Position numbers and translations under genes: made by a program | The notes under the pieces: generated by a model | The model's input: only the letters and a program-made list of their open reading frames with translations | Databases searched by the model: none | Told to the model about the DNA's origin: nothing | Assembly (NCBI RefSeq): GCF_002019665.1 | Contig: NZ_KV917375.1 | Span: forward strand, 3,080,702 to 3,144,701 | Direction of reading: 5' to 3' | Origin: Sutcliffiella halmapala | GTDB lineage: Bacteria > Bacillota > Bacilli > Bacillales > Bacillaceae_I | Length of the DNA: 64,000 nt | Shown here: positions 52,773 through 61,713 of the stretch, piece after piece | Numbering within the stretch: position 1 is the stretch's first letter | Layout: every line of letters begins with the position of its first letter

Positions 52773-54083
52773 TCACAAGAAGGATAAAGTATAAATTTTA
52801 CGAGGTCTTCCCCTATGTCCCGATTGTTCTTCACCGGATATTTTTGCTAGTCCTGATTTTTCAAGTTCCGTCAAAATTCTCCGTGCATTGCGCTCCGTAC
52901 TTTTTAACCAACGAGCTAAGTCTTGTGTGGTAATTATTTCTTTTTGGTAATAATGAGCTAATGATTTTATTTTCGATACCATCGTTGGACTAATGGTAAG
53001 GTCCTTCATTTTCTCTTCCCATTCTGCTCCAAGTGAGCGAGATTGAAACGAAACTTTTTGTTCTGCACTATAAAACTCTGTTACTTCTCTATCTTCATTC
53101 ACACATACAAATGTTAATATTTTCTGTTCTCTTGCATGGTGAAAAGCTTGTCTCACATTTTCTTCTGCTGCAAGAACAGTCTCGCCAAAGCCAAGACCAA
53201 GTCTTACTTTCAACTCACTCTGCACCTCAATATCTTGTATTAGCTCTTTAATTGAATCCCCTTGTAAATGGATCTCCAATTCCCCTCTCGTTGTAAAAAG
53301 AAGAAATAAACCGTCACCAAATTGAACGAAGGAACCATTTACGTCTTCAGCAAAGCTCAACATAATTCTTTTTAACTCAAGCTCTTTTATTTTCATTTTA
53401 TGAGAATAATGCATTTCCTCTAACGATGTCGCAGTATGCATCACTTCAACTCCCATAATGGCGATCTGTGATTTTCGGTAGCGCTGCGAGTGGGCGCGTT
53501 CAATTAAAAATTCTAATGTAGTAAGTATCGCTAAATCAGACGGGATTACACGAAAGCATGGAATACCAAGTTCTCTCAGTTCATTATATACTGCATGAAT
53601 GCATGTAAAGGTCACTTCTACTTTGCCACTTTCATATAGAGTACGATGAAAATGAATAAGTTTTTCAGTTGGTTCAAACCCTTCATAGGAGTAGGAATGA
53701 ACATTAATCGATTGCAATGAGAAGAACTCCCGATTCATCTCAATCTGTGTGTGCTGGATTGTATCAAGACTAATGGATTTTAATAACTTCTCTTCCTTCA
53801 CTTGCGCTTCCAATATTGTTCCTAGAAAGCTTGACCCAAAAAGCTTTGCATAGCTTCCTTCTTTTTTTGATATTAGTCCTTTTGATAAAGCATAGTAATA
53901 CGGGGCTTGTCCAGAAAACATCCACTGATCAACAAATCCGTTTTTTTCCTTTAATAACATGTTGATTTCCTCAAGATTAGTATAGGCACAAGGATATAAT
54001 TCAACATTTTCAAAGTCTTTTGCAACCAAAAGGATTCTATTAACGGAATCAATTGGGCCTATCACGCCGATTTTCACTTTCAC
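52773..54083 (-). CDS. transcriptional regulator with degenerate GGDEF-like domain and C-terminal winged HTH
   Basis: 436 residues from GTG 54083, placed 6 bases after AAGGTG; a TTG at 54101 is less likely. The N-terminal half begins VKIGVIGPIDSVNRILLVAK. The middle segment (about 210-330) contains VRLGLGFGETVLAAEENVRQ, like the degenerate GGDEF/cyclohydrolase-type domains of Bacillus regulators. The C-terminal winged helix (TTQDLARWLKSTERNARRIL, then SGHRGRPRKIY) should bind DNA. It lies between the AbgA-like gene (18 bases after its stop) and abgT, so it probably controls this operon. It is not a LysR protein like E. coli AbgR. No named family recognised. Confidence 0.72.
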   Translation of the reverse strand: MKVKIGVIGPIDSVNRILLVAKDFENVELYPCAYTNLEEINMLLKEKNGFVDQWMFSGQAPYYYALSKGLISKKEGSYAKLFGSSFLGTILEAQVKEEKLLKSISLDTIQHTQIEMNREFFSLQSINVHSYSYEGFEPTEKLIHFHRTLYESGKVEVTFTCIHAVYNELRELGIPCFRVIPSDLAILTTLEFLIERAHSQRYRKSQIAIMGVEVMHTATSLEEMHYSHKMKIKELELKRIMLSFAEDVNGSFVQFGDGLFLLFTTRGELEIHLQGDSIKELIQDIEVQSELKVRLGLGFGETVLAAEENVRQAFHHAREQKILTFVCVNEDREVTEFYSAEQKVSFQSRSLGAEWEEKMKDLTISPTMVSKIKSLAHYYQKEIITTQDLARWLKSTERNARRILTELEKSGLAKISGEEQSGHRGRPRKIYTLSFL

Positions 54084-54101
54084 TATCTTCACCTTCTTCA
54101 A

Positions 54102-55415
54102 CTACTGTAAAGTTAACGATAGAATAGAAGAGGCATAAACGTCAAGCGCAACTTCTAATACTCTTTCATCGTAATCAAATAAAGGGTGATGATGCCCTTT
54201 CGCCAATGGAGTACCAAAAATAAAATACGTTGCCTTTGCGCCTCTTGCTCTCACATCATTTATCATGTAAGCAACATCTTCTGAAGCTCTTAAGGGCATG
54301 GTTTCATGGATCTGAAGGACGCGATGACTCCCCTCGGTGCTTCTCTCTAAGAAAGGCTTCCACTCTCCTTCATCCTTTGTCACAACTTCTACTCCTTTAC
54401 CAACTAAACGTATGTCTACCTCGACGTCATACATAGCAGCAGCGCTCTCAATAATTCGAATTGCCTCGTCCTCCATGTATTGATTGAGTTGAGAAGTTTC
54501 TCCCCGCGTTTCTAAGGTTAATTCCGCTAAATCAGGAATGACATTTCGTCCGGTACCTGCTTGTAGTGTTCCAACATTTATTCTGGTAACTCCATCACGA
54601 TGCCTTGGAATTGTATGTAGATGAATCGCTGTGGCAGCTGCTGCAAGTAATGCATTCTTTCCTTCTTGTGGCTCCACCCCAGCATGTGATGATTTCCCTG
54701 TAAAAGTAACATCGATTTTAGAAGTGGCAAGAAATCCGTTTGTAGAAGCAACAACATCGCCTAGAGGCAAAGGCTGTATGCCAATATGACCACTAAAAAA
54801 ATAATCTACATCTTTTAGCCATCCCCTATCTAACATCGATTTTGCTCCTCTACTCCCTTCTTCTGCAGGTTGAAACAGTAATGTAAAACTGCCAGTTAAC
54901 TCTTTCTGAAAAGCGGCAATCCAATTAGCAACTCCAAGCCCTATTGCAGCATGTCCATCATGTCCACATGCATGCATAACAGATGGAACACTAGAAGCAA
55001 ATCCTTCTTCTTCTGGAAAGTGACCAGATACTTTTTGTTTATTTTCAAAAATAGGAAGGGCATCTATATCAAATCTTAGCGCAATATGCTTTCCTTCTTT
55101 ACCTGTGTCCCATTTCGCGACTAAACCTGTATGCCCATTTCTCATTTTATGTAGCCATTCGTCAGGTACACCTTGCTCTTGAGCACGTTTTTCAGCTTTG
55201 TACAAGGTTTCGTGATCTGGCACTCCCATTCTTGCCTTAGAAACAAGGGCCTCTTCTCCTATAAAAAGAGTAAAGCCAAGTTCTTCTAGTTGCCTTCCAA
55301 TAAAGTATGTAGTTGCATACTCGGTCCATCCTAGCTCTGGAAATTGATGAAAATGTCTTCTCCAAGAAATTAATTTTGGAGATATGGTTGAAATAAATCT
55401 AGAAATCCGTTCCAT
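54102..55415 (-). CDS. abgA: M20 amidohydrolase, AbgA-like
   Basis: 437 residues. The N-terminal ISPKLISWRRHFHQFPELGW and KARMGVPDHETLYKAEKRAQ closely follow E. coli AbgA, the subunit of p-aminobenzoyl-glutamate hydrolase. Zinc-site motifs are MHACGHDGHAAIG, FQPAEEGSRG and KGHHHPLFDYDE. A dimerisation (lid) domain lies at about 225-340. It probably hydrolyses an N-aminoacyl or folate-derived amide in the cytoplasm. No AbgB is present; the neighbouring M20 gene may take that place. The ATG at 55415 (after AGGAGAGGTATTG) is preferred over the TTG before it. Confidence 0.86.
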   Translation of the reverse strand: MERISRFISTISPKLISWRRHFHQFPELGWTEYATTYFIGRQLEELGFTLFIGEEALVSKARMGVPDHETLYKAEKRAQEQGVPDEWLHKMRNGHTGLVAKWDTGKEGKHIALRFDIDALPIFENKQKVSGHFPEEEGFASSVPSVMHACGHDGHAAIGLGVANWIAAFQKELTGSFTLLFQPAEEGSRGAKSMLDRGWLKDVDYFFSGHIGIQPLPLGDVVASTNGFLATSKIDVTFTGKSSHAGVEPQEGKNALLAAAATAIHLHTIPRHRDGVTRINVGTLQAGTGRNVIPDLAELTLETRGETSQLNQYMEDEAIRIIESAAAMYDVEVDIRLVGKGVEVVTKDEGEWKPFLERSTEGSHRVLQIHETMPLRASEDVAYMINDVRARGAKATYFIFGTPLAKGHHHPLFDYDERVLEVALDVYASSILSLTLQ

Positions 55416-55429
55416 CAATACCTCTCCTT

Positions 55430-56626
55430 TTATAGACTCAAACGTTGTAATGCTTGTAGCGTCACATTGCTTAACATGTGTACACCAATCGGTATAGCCT
55501 TTTCATTACATTCAAAATAAGGGTCATGAAGTGGCTTTTGAATTTCTCTCCCATCAATAGCTGTACCTAACCAAAAGAAAGCACCTGGATAATTTTTCAA
55601 AAACCTTGAGAAGTCCTCTCCACCAAGAGAAGGGTCTACTTTTGGAGTTGCAAGTTCAGAACCTAGAATTTCTTGAGCTGTCATTTTAACTAATTCTGCC
55701 CATTCTGGATTATTGATAGTAGCTTCATAGCCATCAATATACTCAATTTCTGCTGTCGCCCCCATCGCAATGGCAGTGTTTTCTACGATTTGATGAAATC
55801 TTTGTTTCACGATTTCTTTTGTTTGTTGTGTATAGGTTCTGACAGATCCTTCTAGAGTCACTTTGTCAGCTATTACATTGTAGCGATAGCCTCCCTCTAT
55901 TTTGCCAACAGTCACGACTGCCGCATCAATCGGATTAGTATTTCGGCTTACGATAGTTTGAAGCATAGTTACAACATGATTAGCAGCAATAATGGCATCA
56001 TTTGTTTGATGAGGCATGCTTGCATGTCCACCAGAACCGTTAATCACTATTTTGAAGCGATCCGTTGCACCCATCATTTCTTTTGAACGCACACCAATTT
56101 GACCTACCGGAAGATCTGGCCAAACATGCTGTCCGAAAATGACATCTGGTTTATATTCTGCAAATACTCCATCATCCATCATTGGTTGTGCACCACCTAC
56201 TGGAGCGTTTTCTTCTGCCGGCTGGAAAACTAACAGTATGGTACCTGCTAAATCAGATTTCATTTGATTTAGTACAATACCTGCACCTAATAACATTGTT
56301 GTATGCACATCATGTCCACAAGCATGCATTTTACCTTCCACTTCAGATGCAAACGGAAGATTCGTTTGTTCTGTAATTGGAAGTGCATCAATATCTGCTC
56401 GTAAAGCAACTGTAGGTCCTTCTTTGTTCCCTTTTATAATGCCAAGAATCCCTGTTTTAGCGAATCCCGTTTGAAATGGTATTCCGTGTTTTTTTAATGC
56501 ATCTTGGATTCTATTGGCTGTTTCTACTTCCTCTCCACTAACCTCTGGATATCGATGTAATTCTCTTCTAAACTCAATTAATTCTGCATGTAAGTTTTCG
56601 TCTAACGTTGGTAATGAAAAGGTCAT
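55430..56626 (-). CDS. M20 family N-acyl amino acid amidohydrolase
   Basis: 398 residues with the M20D pattern: RRELHRYPEVSGEE, ADIDALPI, MHACGHDVHTTMLLGA, FQPAEENAPVGG and LGGEDFSRFLKNYPG at the C-terminus. Enzymes of this type deacylate N-acetyl or other N-acyl amino acids, or hippurate. First gene of the operon; it ends 14 bases before the AbgA-like gene. GGAAG lies 8 bases before ATG 56626; the longer frame to 56665 has no better site. Confidence 0.9.
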   Translation of the reverse strand: MTFSLPTLDENLHAELIEFRRELHRYPEVSGEEVETANRIQDALKKHGIPFQTGFAKTGILGIIKGNKEGPTVALRADIDALPITEQTNLPFASEVEGKMHACGHDVHTTMLLGAGIVLNQMKSDLAGTILLVFQPAEENAPVGGAQPMMDDGVFAEYKPDVIFGQHVWPDLPVGQIGVRSKEMMGATDRFKIVINGSGGHASMPHQTNDAIIAANHVVTMLQTIVSRNTNPIDAAVVTVGKIEGGYRYNVIADKVTLEGSVRTYTQQTKEIVKQRFHQIVENTAIAMGATAEIEYIDGYEATINNPEWAELVKMTAQEILGSELATPKVDPSLGGEDFSRFLKNYPGAFFWLGTAIDGREIQKPLHDPYFECNEKAIPIGVHMLSNVTLQALQRLSL

Positions 56627-56840
56627 GTTACACCACTTCCTTTCTCTTAATTTAATTTTATTCATTTAAGGATATCTTCCTTTTTAATACCGTAATTAAA
56701 TAGTATCATAAACATTTAATTTTTCAACTTTATTTTTTATATTTTCTGTTAATTAAAGCAGTCGCTCACATTCTTATGTTTTTTGAATAAAGTAATTAGG
56801 AGTGATGTTGCACGGAAATGATTTGGAAGGAGGAAAAAGA

Positions 56841-57086
56841 ATGCCGGTTTCTATTATTTTCAATCAAATCAATGTTAATTCCATTAGTAAAAGCTCTACC
56901 GTTAGTACAGGGCAAAATAATCAACCTGACTGGTCGACACAAGGAAAAATAAACATGGGTAATGGAATTGCAGTGGGCGCAGTGGCTGTGAATGGGATTT
57001 TCAATGTCGTCATTGATACAGACGCAATGGATACAACTATTTCCAATCCAGAGATTAACAATCCACAACCGACAGCACAATTCTAG
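56841..57086 (+). CDS. GerPA/GerPF-like spore germination protein (paralogue 1)
   Basis: 81 residues beginning MPVSIIFNQINVNSISKSST. It belongs to the short GerPA/PF-type family and has the pattern SSxVxxGxN, W, KxNxGxGxxVG that is shared with three neighbours. The tail is low-complexity (SNPEINNPQP). AAGGAGGAAAAAGA gives the start at 56841. GerP proteins sit at the spore coat and help nutrients reach the germinant receptors. Followed 14 bases later by paralogue 2. Confidence 0.72.
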   Translation: MPVSIIFNQINVNSISKSSTVSTGQNNQPDWSTQGKINMGNGIAVGAVAVNGIFNVVIDTDAMDTTISNPEINNPQPTAQF

Positions 57087-57099
57087 AATGGAGGATTAT

Positions 57100-57342
57100 A
57101 TGAGTATTCAAAAACCTTCTCACGTCCATTTTATACTAGATCGTATCGAGATTAATTCCATTATGAATAGTTCTGGAGTATTTACAGGAACTAATCATCA
57201 AGTCAATTGGTCTTCCATTCAAAAAGCTAATATGGGCTTTGGGATTATGGTAGGAACGGAAAATCATGCCTCTTCTAATATGAATATTGTCTATGATCCA
57301 GATGTGGTGGATATGCCATTAAAAGTCGGATCATCCAGTTAA
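57100..57342 (+). CDS. GerPA/GerPF-like spore protein (paralogue 2)
   Basis: 80 residues: MSIQKPSHVHFILDRIEINS, then SSGVFTGTNHQVNW, KANMGFGIMVGT. It is clearly related to the gene before it, with the same glycine and tryptophan spacing. ATG at 57100 lies after ATGGAGGATTAT. Its stop overlaps by 4 bases the stop of the convergent gene on the minus strand. Confidence 0.7.
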   Translation: MSIQKPSHVHFILDRIEINSIMNSSGVFTGTNHQVNWSSIQKANMGFGIMVGTENHASSNMNIVYDPDVVDMPLKVGSSS

Positions 57343-57644
57343 TGAGTATCGCCTTCTTCTGTCTCGGTATTTTGTTTTTCCTTGATGACATCCTGGAGCC
57401 ATTGAGGCAGTTCTTGATCTTCTAGTTGATGAAGCATGTCAATAAAGGAAGAATCACTAACTAAGCTTTTCGTTTCATGAATATCATTTTCATCACCACT
57501 TATATTTCCGATACCTTGATTGTGTTTTTTGTTACTTTGAAATTGAGTTGGATAATTATTCCCCATATTAATACAAGATGCACTTTCCACTACTCCAATT
57601 CGAATACTTCCAATGAAGAAATTGGGAGAGTATTTAGATGTCAA
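57339..57644 (-). CDS. GerP-like spore protein (paralogue 3)
   Basis: 101 residues from a TTG start at 57644, 7 bases after AGGAGG. FFIGSIRIGVVESAS, INMGNNY, KKHNQGIGNISGDEND follow the same short motif as the other paralogues. A C-terminal acidic part (LPQWLQDVIKEKQN) is extra. The start overlaps the stop of the GerPC-like gene (TTGA), so they are translated together. Confidence 0.65.
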   Translation of the reverse strand: MTSKYSPNFFIGSIRIGVVESASCINMGNNYPTQFQSNKKHNQGIGNISGDENDIHETKSLVSDSSFIDMLHQLEDQELPQWLQDVIKEKQNTETEEGDTH

Positions 57645-58084
57645 GTCATCTCCTCCTTATTGGTAAGTTTCACAGAAAACCCTCTTTTTCTTGCGGTAAT
57701 GGTAAGGTCTTTTTCGTTATTACGTAAATCTATTTTATCTGATTTGTTTTTCATCGTGTTTTTTTGAATACCTAAACCTTTTACTTCTACAGGGTTGCAC
57801 GGCCTTTTTTGTTTTGGTGAATTAGTTTTGTCATTACTAGAAGACTTTCGTTTTTCATGCGTATCAAAGTTATTTCCAATATTTAACGTTCCGCTCAGTT
57901 GTTCGATGTCGATGGAATCAAGATGGTAGTCTAGTTGCTCAATAGAAGCTTGTTTAATTTCTAAATGCTTAATATGATAATGGATGCTTTGTTTTTGTTC
58001 TACTTTTTCTAAAAGATTTGTGATTACTGCAATTTTTGCTTCTAGCTCCTTTATCCGCTGTTCCATTTGGTTAATTCCCGTCAT
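57641..58084 (-). CDS. GerPC-like spore protein with coiled coil
   Basis: 147 residues. The N-terminal heptad-rich helix (MEQRIKELEAKIAVITNLLE and on to about 45) and IEQLSGTLNIGNNF resemble GerPC, which joins the GerP coat complex. A lysine-rich middle (about 75-100) precedes a short strand region (GLGIQK, DLTITARKRGF). The start ATG has only a weak binding site. Co-oriented with paralogues 3 and 4. Confidence 0.62.
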   Translation of the reverse strand: MTGINQMEQRIKELEAKIAVITNLLEKVEQKQSIHYHIKHLEIKQASIEQLDYHLDSIDIEQLSGTLNIGNNFDTHEKRKSSSNDKTNSPKQKRPCNPVEVKGLGIQKNTMKNKSDKIDLRNNEKDLTITARKRGFSVKLTNKEEMT

Positions 58085-58100
58085 TTATAATCACAACCAG

Positions 58101-58307
58101 CTAGGATAAATTTTGTGAATCTGTTACATTATTGTTATTAACAGTATTTGTATTATTTGATATACGATTTCGATCTCCAGCAATTGTGCCTAATCCTTCA
58201 TTTTCCCTTTTCTGTGCTTTAGTGTTCCAATTATGATTTTCCCCTTTATTTAAAGACGATGAATTCATTAATATATCTACTTTAAAAGATTTAAACTCAA
58301 ACTTCAT
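58101..58307 (-). CDS. GerPA/GerPF-like spore protein (paralogue 4)
   Basis: 68 residues: FKVDILMNSSSLNKGENHNW, NEGLGTIAGDRNRI and an Asn-rich tail. It is the fourth version of the SSxxxxGxN...W...NxGxGxxxGxxN motif in this cluster. ATG follows AAGAGGTGACGAA. Confidence 0.68.
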   Translation of the reverse strand: MKFEFKSFKVDILMNSSSLNKGENHNWNTKAQKRENEGLGTIAGDRNRISNNTNTVNNNNVTDSQNLS

Positions 58308-58325
58308 TTCGTCACCTCTTGTTCA

Positions 58326-58763
58326 TTATGAATCATGAAAGTCGATTTCAACTGAAAAATCCTGCTTTGCCTTTTGGAAAGTTAAAAAAAGGATTCCTTG
58401 TTTATACTGAGCAACTAGTTTTTGTGGCACAAATGAAAAGGGAATTTGTATCGCTCTCTGAAAGGAGCCAAAAAATCGTTCACTCTGTTGAAGCTTTTCT
58501 TTCGCCACGGGATATGGATAGGGAATCGTTCCCTTGATGATTAGCTGGTTATTCTGGACAGATATTTGAACGTCATCCGTTGAGCGCAGACCTGGAAGTT
58601 CAAGTAAAATCACTCCTTCTGTCGCCGTTTCATAAATGTCTACTAAAGGAACTCTTCTCGGAATGACAGGTAATACTTCCTTCCAGAACTTCTCCCCTAA
58701 AACATCATCAATTTTCTCATTCATATTTTCCCATGGATTCATATTTTTCTGATTTTTCTTCAT
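58326..58763 (-). CDS. Hsp20/alpha-crystallin protein (spore coat type)
   Basis: 145 residues. The alpha-crystallin domain (about 40-135) has VDIYETATEGVILLELPGL, VQISVQNNQLIIKGTI and the C-terminal YKQGILFLTF. The usual I-x-I tail is not clear. CotM and CotP of Bacillus are coat proteins of this family; location at the head of the GerP-like gene set on the same strand suggests a coat role rather than heat shock. ATG at 58763 follows GGAGGAGGTGG. Confidence 0.75.
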   Translation of the reverse strand: MKKNQKNMNPWENMNEKIDDVLGEKFWKEVLPVIPRRVPLVDIYETATEGVILLELPGLRSTDDVQISVQNNQLIIKGTIPYPYPVAKEKLQQSERFFGSFQRAIQIPFSFVPQKLVAQYKQGILFLTFQKAKQDFSVEIDFHDS

Positions 58764-58865
58764 CCACCTCCTCCCCCAAATGAAAAAATAAGATTATAAC
58801 ATGTATATGAGAGCATGAAGGATAATTATTCAACTATTAAAGGGGGAGTTAGAAGAACTAAATAA

Positions 58866-58911
58866 AAACAGTAGCGTACCTAGGATAACACCTAGGTACG
58901 CTACTGTTTTA
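58866..58911. terminator. bidirectional terminator
   Basis: AAACAGTAGCGTACCTAGG and CCTAGGTACGCTACTGTTTT form a nearly perfect stem of about 19 bases, after the TlpA-like gene on the minus strand. Confidence 0.9.
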
Positions 58912-58936
58912 AAATGCGGCCTGGCCCCATTTCCCA

Positions 58937-59383
58937 CTATTTTACTTCTACACCTAAAACTCTGTTGATGCGTTTTTTTAGCATGTTCATTCCACTGCCA
59001 CCTGCTTGGAAGTGACGAAGGTTTCCTTCTTCATCGAATACATAGTAAGCTGGAACGTATTTGTTTTCGAATGCCTCTGTTAGTTTATGCTCACTGTCTA
59101 CGAAGATAGGTTGAGTGATATCATGTCCCATTGCCATAGAACGAATCACTCCAATATCTAAATCATCCTCTGAGCGAGGCATATGAACTGCTATCACATT
59201 TAATTCATCATCGTACTCATCACGTAGTTCATTTATTTCGGGCATAGCTTCTTTACATAGATAACAACTAACTGACCAGAAATGGATAAGTGTCGGTTTT
59301 CCAATAAGCTCGTCCTTTGTAACTTCTTCATTAATCCACTCTGTAGCACCTGTTAACTCTGGCATTTGTTCTCTTAGTTTCAT
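58937..59383 (-). CDS. TlpA/redoxin-type thioredoxin-fold protein
   Basis: 148 residues. The thioredoxin fold has the redox pair in SCYLCKEAMPEI (near residue 40) and the cis-proline region KYVPAYYVFDEEG. There is no signal peptide, so it is cytosolic, unlike ResA/StoA. It probably reduces or isomerises disulfides or acts on peroxides; the partner is unknown. ATG at 59383 follows AGGGAGAGATAATAA. Confidence 0.85.
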   Translation of the reverse strand: MKLREQMPELTGATEWINEEVTKDELIGKPTLIHFWSVSCYLCKEAMPEINELRDEYDDELNVIAVHMPRSEDDLDIGVIRSMAMGHDITQPIFVDSEHKLTEAFENKYVPAYYVFDEEGNLRHFQAGGSGMNMLKKRINRVLGVEVK

Positions 59384-59598
59384 TTATTATCTCTCCCTAT
59401 TCTATTAATTACACTAATTTCTTTTTTATAATAATTATTAAATAATATATTTTTTATTATATAAACTCTTTGCTTCGTTGTCAATATAGATTGTACTAAT
59501 TATTAATAGATAATGAAAATAATATGTTTGAAGTGATTTTAGTACTTGCTAATATTTGAAACTAAAAAAGCCGCCAGATGGCAACTTCTTTGTTTAGT

Positions 59599-60930
59599 TT
59601 AGGCTTCTTTTTTATATGGAACTTTTAATGTAATAATTAAACCAATGAATGCAAGGATGATGAGAGATCCTAAGGCAGTTCGGCTAGCGATATTCCCATA
59701 ACTGGCCAATAACAAAGTGATGGTTCCGTAAATTAATGGGCCAACTATAGAGGAGACTTTTCCTGAGAAGGCAAATAGACCAAAGAATTGACCTCGCTTC
59801 CCTTCAGGTGTTAATTCAATAATAAAGGTTCTCGAAGTTACCCACGTTGCTCCTAAAGCTACACCAAACAAACTCCCAGCGGTCCAAAGCATCCATGGTT
59901 CTACGGCGAATACAGCAAACAGTAACGCTATAATTAAAAGTCCAGCTACCGATGCGACAGCATTTTTTGATCCAATACTTTTTGAAATATATCCATATAA
60001 AAACGAACCAATAATACTTGAAACGGTTGATACTAAGTATAACAATATAAATTCAGAAGCAGAAAAACCACCGATGGCCCTAGCATAAATCGCCATCATC
60101 GCAATTGCTGTTGCGATAGCGTCATTTATAAAGAAGTAAGCAATCATAAACAAAAACACCGGACGATACAATCGCATTTCTTTAAAGGTTTGAAAAATTT
60201 CCCGATAACCACTAATAAATGATTTTTTCTCTACTACTTTTTTCGGTCTGTCCTTAAAGATAAAGAATAAAGGAAGAGAAAATAGTAAAAATAAGATGCC
60301 ACTTGGTATAAATGCACGATGAAATCCACTATCTCCAACATAGAGGTACACAGTCAAACCAACAAGGGTTCCTAAATACCCCACTGCAATCCCAAATCCG
60401 GAGATTAATGGCATTTCTCTTTTTGAGCCTAAATCAGGCATCATCGTATCATAGAAAATTAAAGAAGAGTGAAAGAAGAATTTTGCTACAACAAACAGAA
60501 TTAATACAGTTACAAAGGTTATCGGAAGACCAAACAATTGGTGGTTTGTTTCCATTGATGCAAAAACACCCATAAATATCGTACAGAATACAGCCAAAAG
60601 GGTAAAGGGAACAATATACGCCTTTCTTTTTCCAGTACGATCAATTAATACACCGAACAAGGGAGAGAATATAACAAGAAAAAAGCTTGCGGTTGCGTTA
60701 GCATAGGATAAAAAGGTACTCGCAATTTGATCCATCTGTTCGTTTGTTCCAATCACTTCTTGAAGATAAAAAGGAAAAAAAATTGTGATAATGTTTGATG
60801 AAAAAATAGTATTAGCAAAATCATATAATGCCCATGATAAAATGGGTAAGGAAAAATAAAGCTGCCAAGGAGATCTTAGCTTTTGGTCACTGTTGTATTG
60901 GCGGTTTACTCCATTTTCTAATTTAGCCAC
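59599..60930 (-). CDS. MFS transporter, UMF1/Atg22-like
   Basis: 443 residues and about 12 hydrophobic segments. SWALYDFANTIFSSNIITIF at the N-terminus and LFGVLIDRTGKRKAYIVPF (motif A) fit the UMF1 family of MFS proteins. The function of bacterial members is unclear, possibly amino acid or drug efflux. ATG at 60930 follows TTGGAGGAAACCG. A short weak hairpin (59567-59585) follows the stop. Confidence 0.85.
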   Translation of the reverse strand: MAKLENGVNRQYNSDQKLRSPWQLYFSLPILSWALYDFANTIFSSNIITIFFPFYLQEVIGTNEQMDQIASTFLSYANATASFFLVIFSPLFGVLIDRTGKRKAYIVPFTLLAVFCTIFMGVFASMETNHQLFGLPITFVTVLILFVVAKFFFHSSLIFYDTMMPDLGSKREMPLISGFGIAVGYLGTLVGLTVYLYVGDSGFHRAFIPSGILFLLFSLPLFFIFKDRPKKVVEKKSFISGYREIFQTFKEMRLYRPVFLFMIAYFFINDAIATAIAMMAIYARAIGGFSASEFILLYLVSTVSSIIGSFLYGYISKSIGSKNAVASVAGLLIIALLFAVFAVEPWMLWTAGSLFGVALGATWVTSRTFIIELTPEGKRGQFFGLFAFSGKVSSIVGPLIYGTITLLLASYGNIASRTALGSLIILAFIGLIITLKVPYKKEA

Positions 60931-61176
60931 ACGGTTTCCTCCAATAATTATTATTAAGTTGAACTATTCTCTAAGAAACCTCGTACTCCTGCTTATTTAG
61001 CTAGATTTTACAAGAACTTTATATGGCCATTTCAAATAAAGAAGCATAAACCTTTTTATATAATAAATATATGAAGCAACTCGTCCATTCAATACCCTAC
61101 ACAAAAAAATTGAATAGTAGCCTGCACCGATATTCATACTAAGAGTAAATAACTTTGAATGGGGACGAAAAACACC

Positions 61177-61593
61177 ATGAAAAAGCTCCTTTTTTTATTT
61201 GCAACACTATTATTCATAAATGGTTGCGGCATACAAAAGCAGGCTAACGAGCCCGGATTTCCTCCAGCCATGACAGAAACGCAATATGACGGAGAAGTCC
61301 CAAGTGATGAAGATATGATAATCGGGGCTAAAAACCAGATTAGACTCAAAGTAGGAAATGAAAATCAGCAAGACGGGTACTACTCAGAAGCAGAGGCAAA
61401 ACAGCTTGTAAAAAATCATTTAAAACTTCAAAATAGCGAAAGCGTAATAATCTCATTTGAAGGCTTCGATAATAAAGACTATCTTTTTCACGTTTATGCC
61501 CTCGTTCATTTCAACAATAAACCTGAAAAATTAACACGTGGCTGGTACAAAGTAAATCCACAATCCGGTAAAATCACCACCACAAAAGAGTGA
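61177..61593 (+). CDS. lipoprotein of unknown function
   Basis: 138 residues from ATG 61177. The signal peptide has lipobox LFINGC (Cys near residue 17). The mature part has an acidic linker and a domain with YYSEAEAKQLVKNHL and RGWYKVNPQSGKI, a PepSY-like pattern seen in small Bacillus lipoproteins. The ATG at 61159 is also possible, since the ribosome binding site (GGGGACG) is poor for both. The 245 bases before it contain nothing I can identify. Confidence 0.7.
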   Translation: MKKLLFLFATLLFINGCGIQKQANEPGFPPAMTETQYDGEVPSDEDMIIGAKNQIRLKVGNENQQDGYYSEAEAKQLVKNHLKLQNSESVIISFEGFDNKDYLFHVYALVHFNNKPEKLTRGWYKVNPQSGKITTTKE

Positions 61594-61618
61594 GATAAAA
61601 AACAGAAGCCTTAATCGA

Positions 61619-61692
61619 ACTCTTCCCTATTGATTGAAGTACAGGGCGTGAGACTCCTGAGCGACGTGTCAAAGGGGGAATTTTCAGAGTAG
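61619..61692 (+). repeat. core-deleted family A repeat
   Basis: CTATTGATTGAAGTACAGGG and GTGAGACTCCTG (left part) run straight into AAAGGGGGAATTTTCAGAGT (right end). The core is missing, giving a 74-base derivative. A full copy follows 20 bases later. Confidence 0.65.
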
Positions 61693-61713
61693 ACATTCAT
61701 GCAAAGAAAAATT

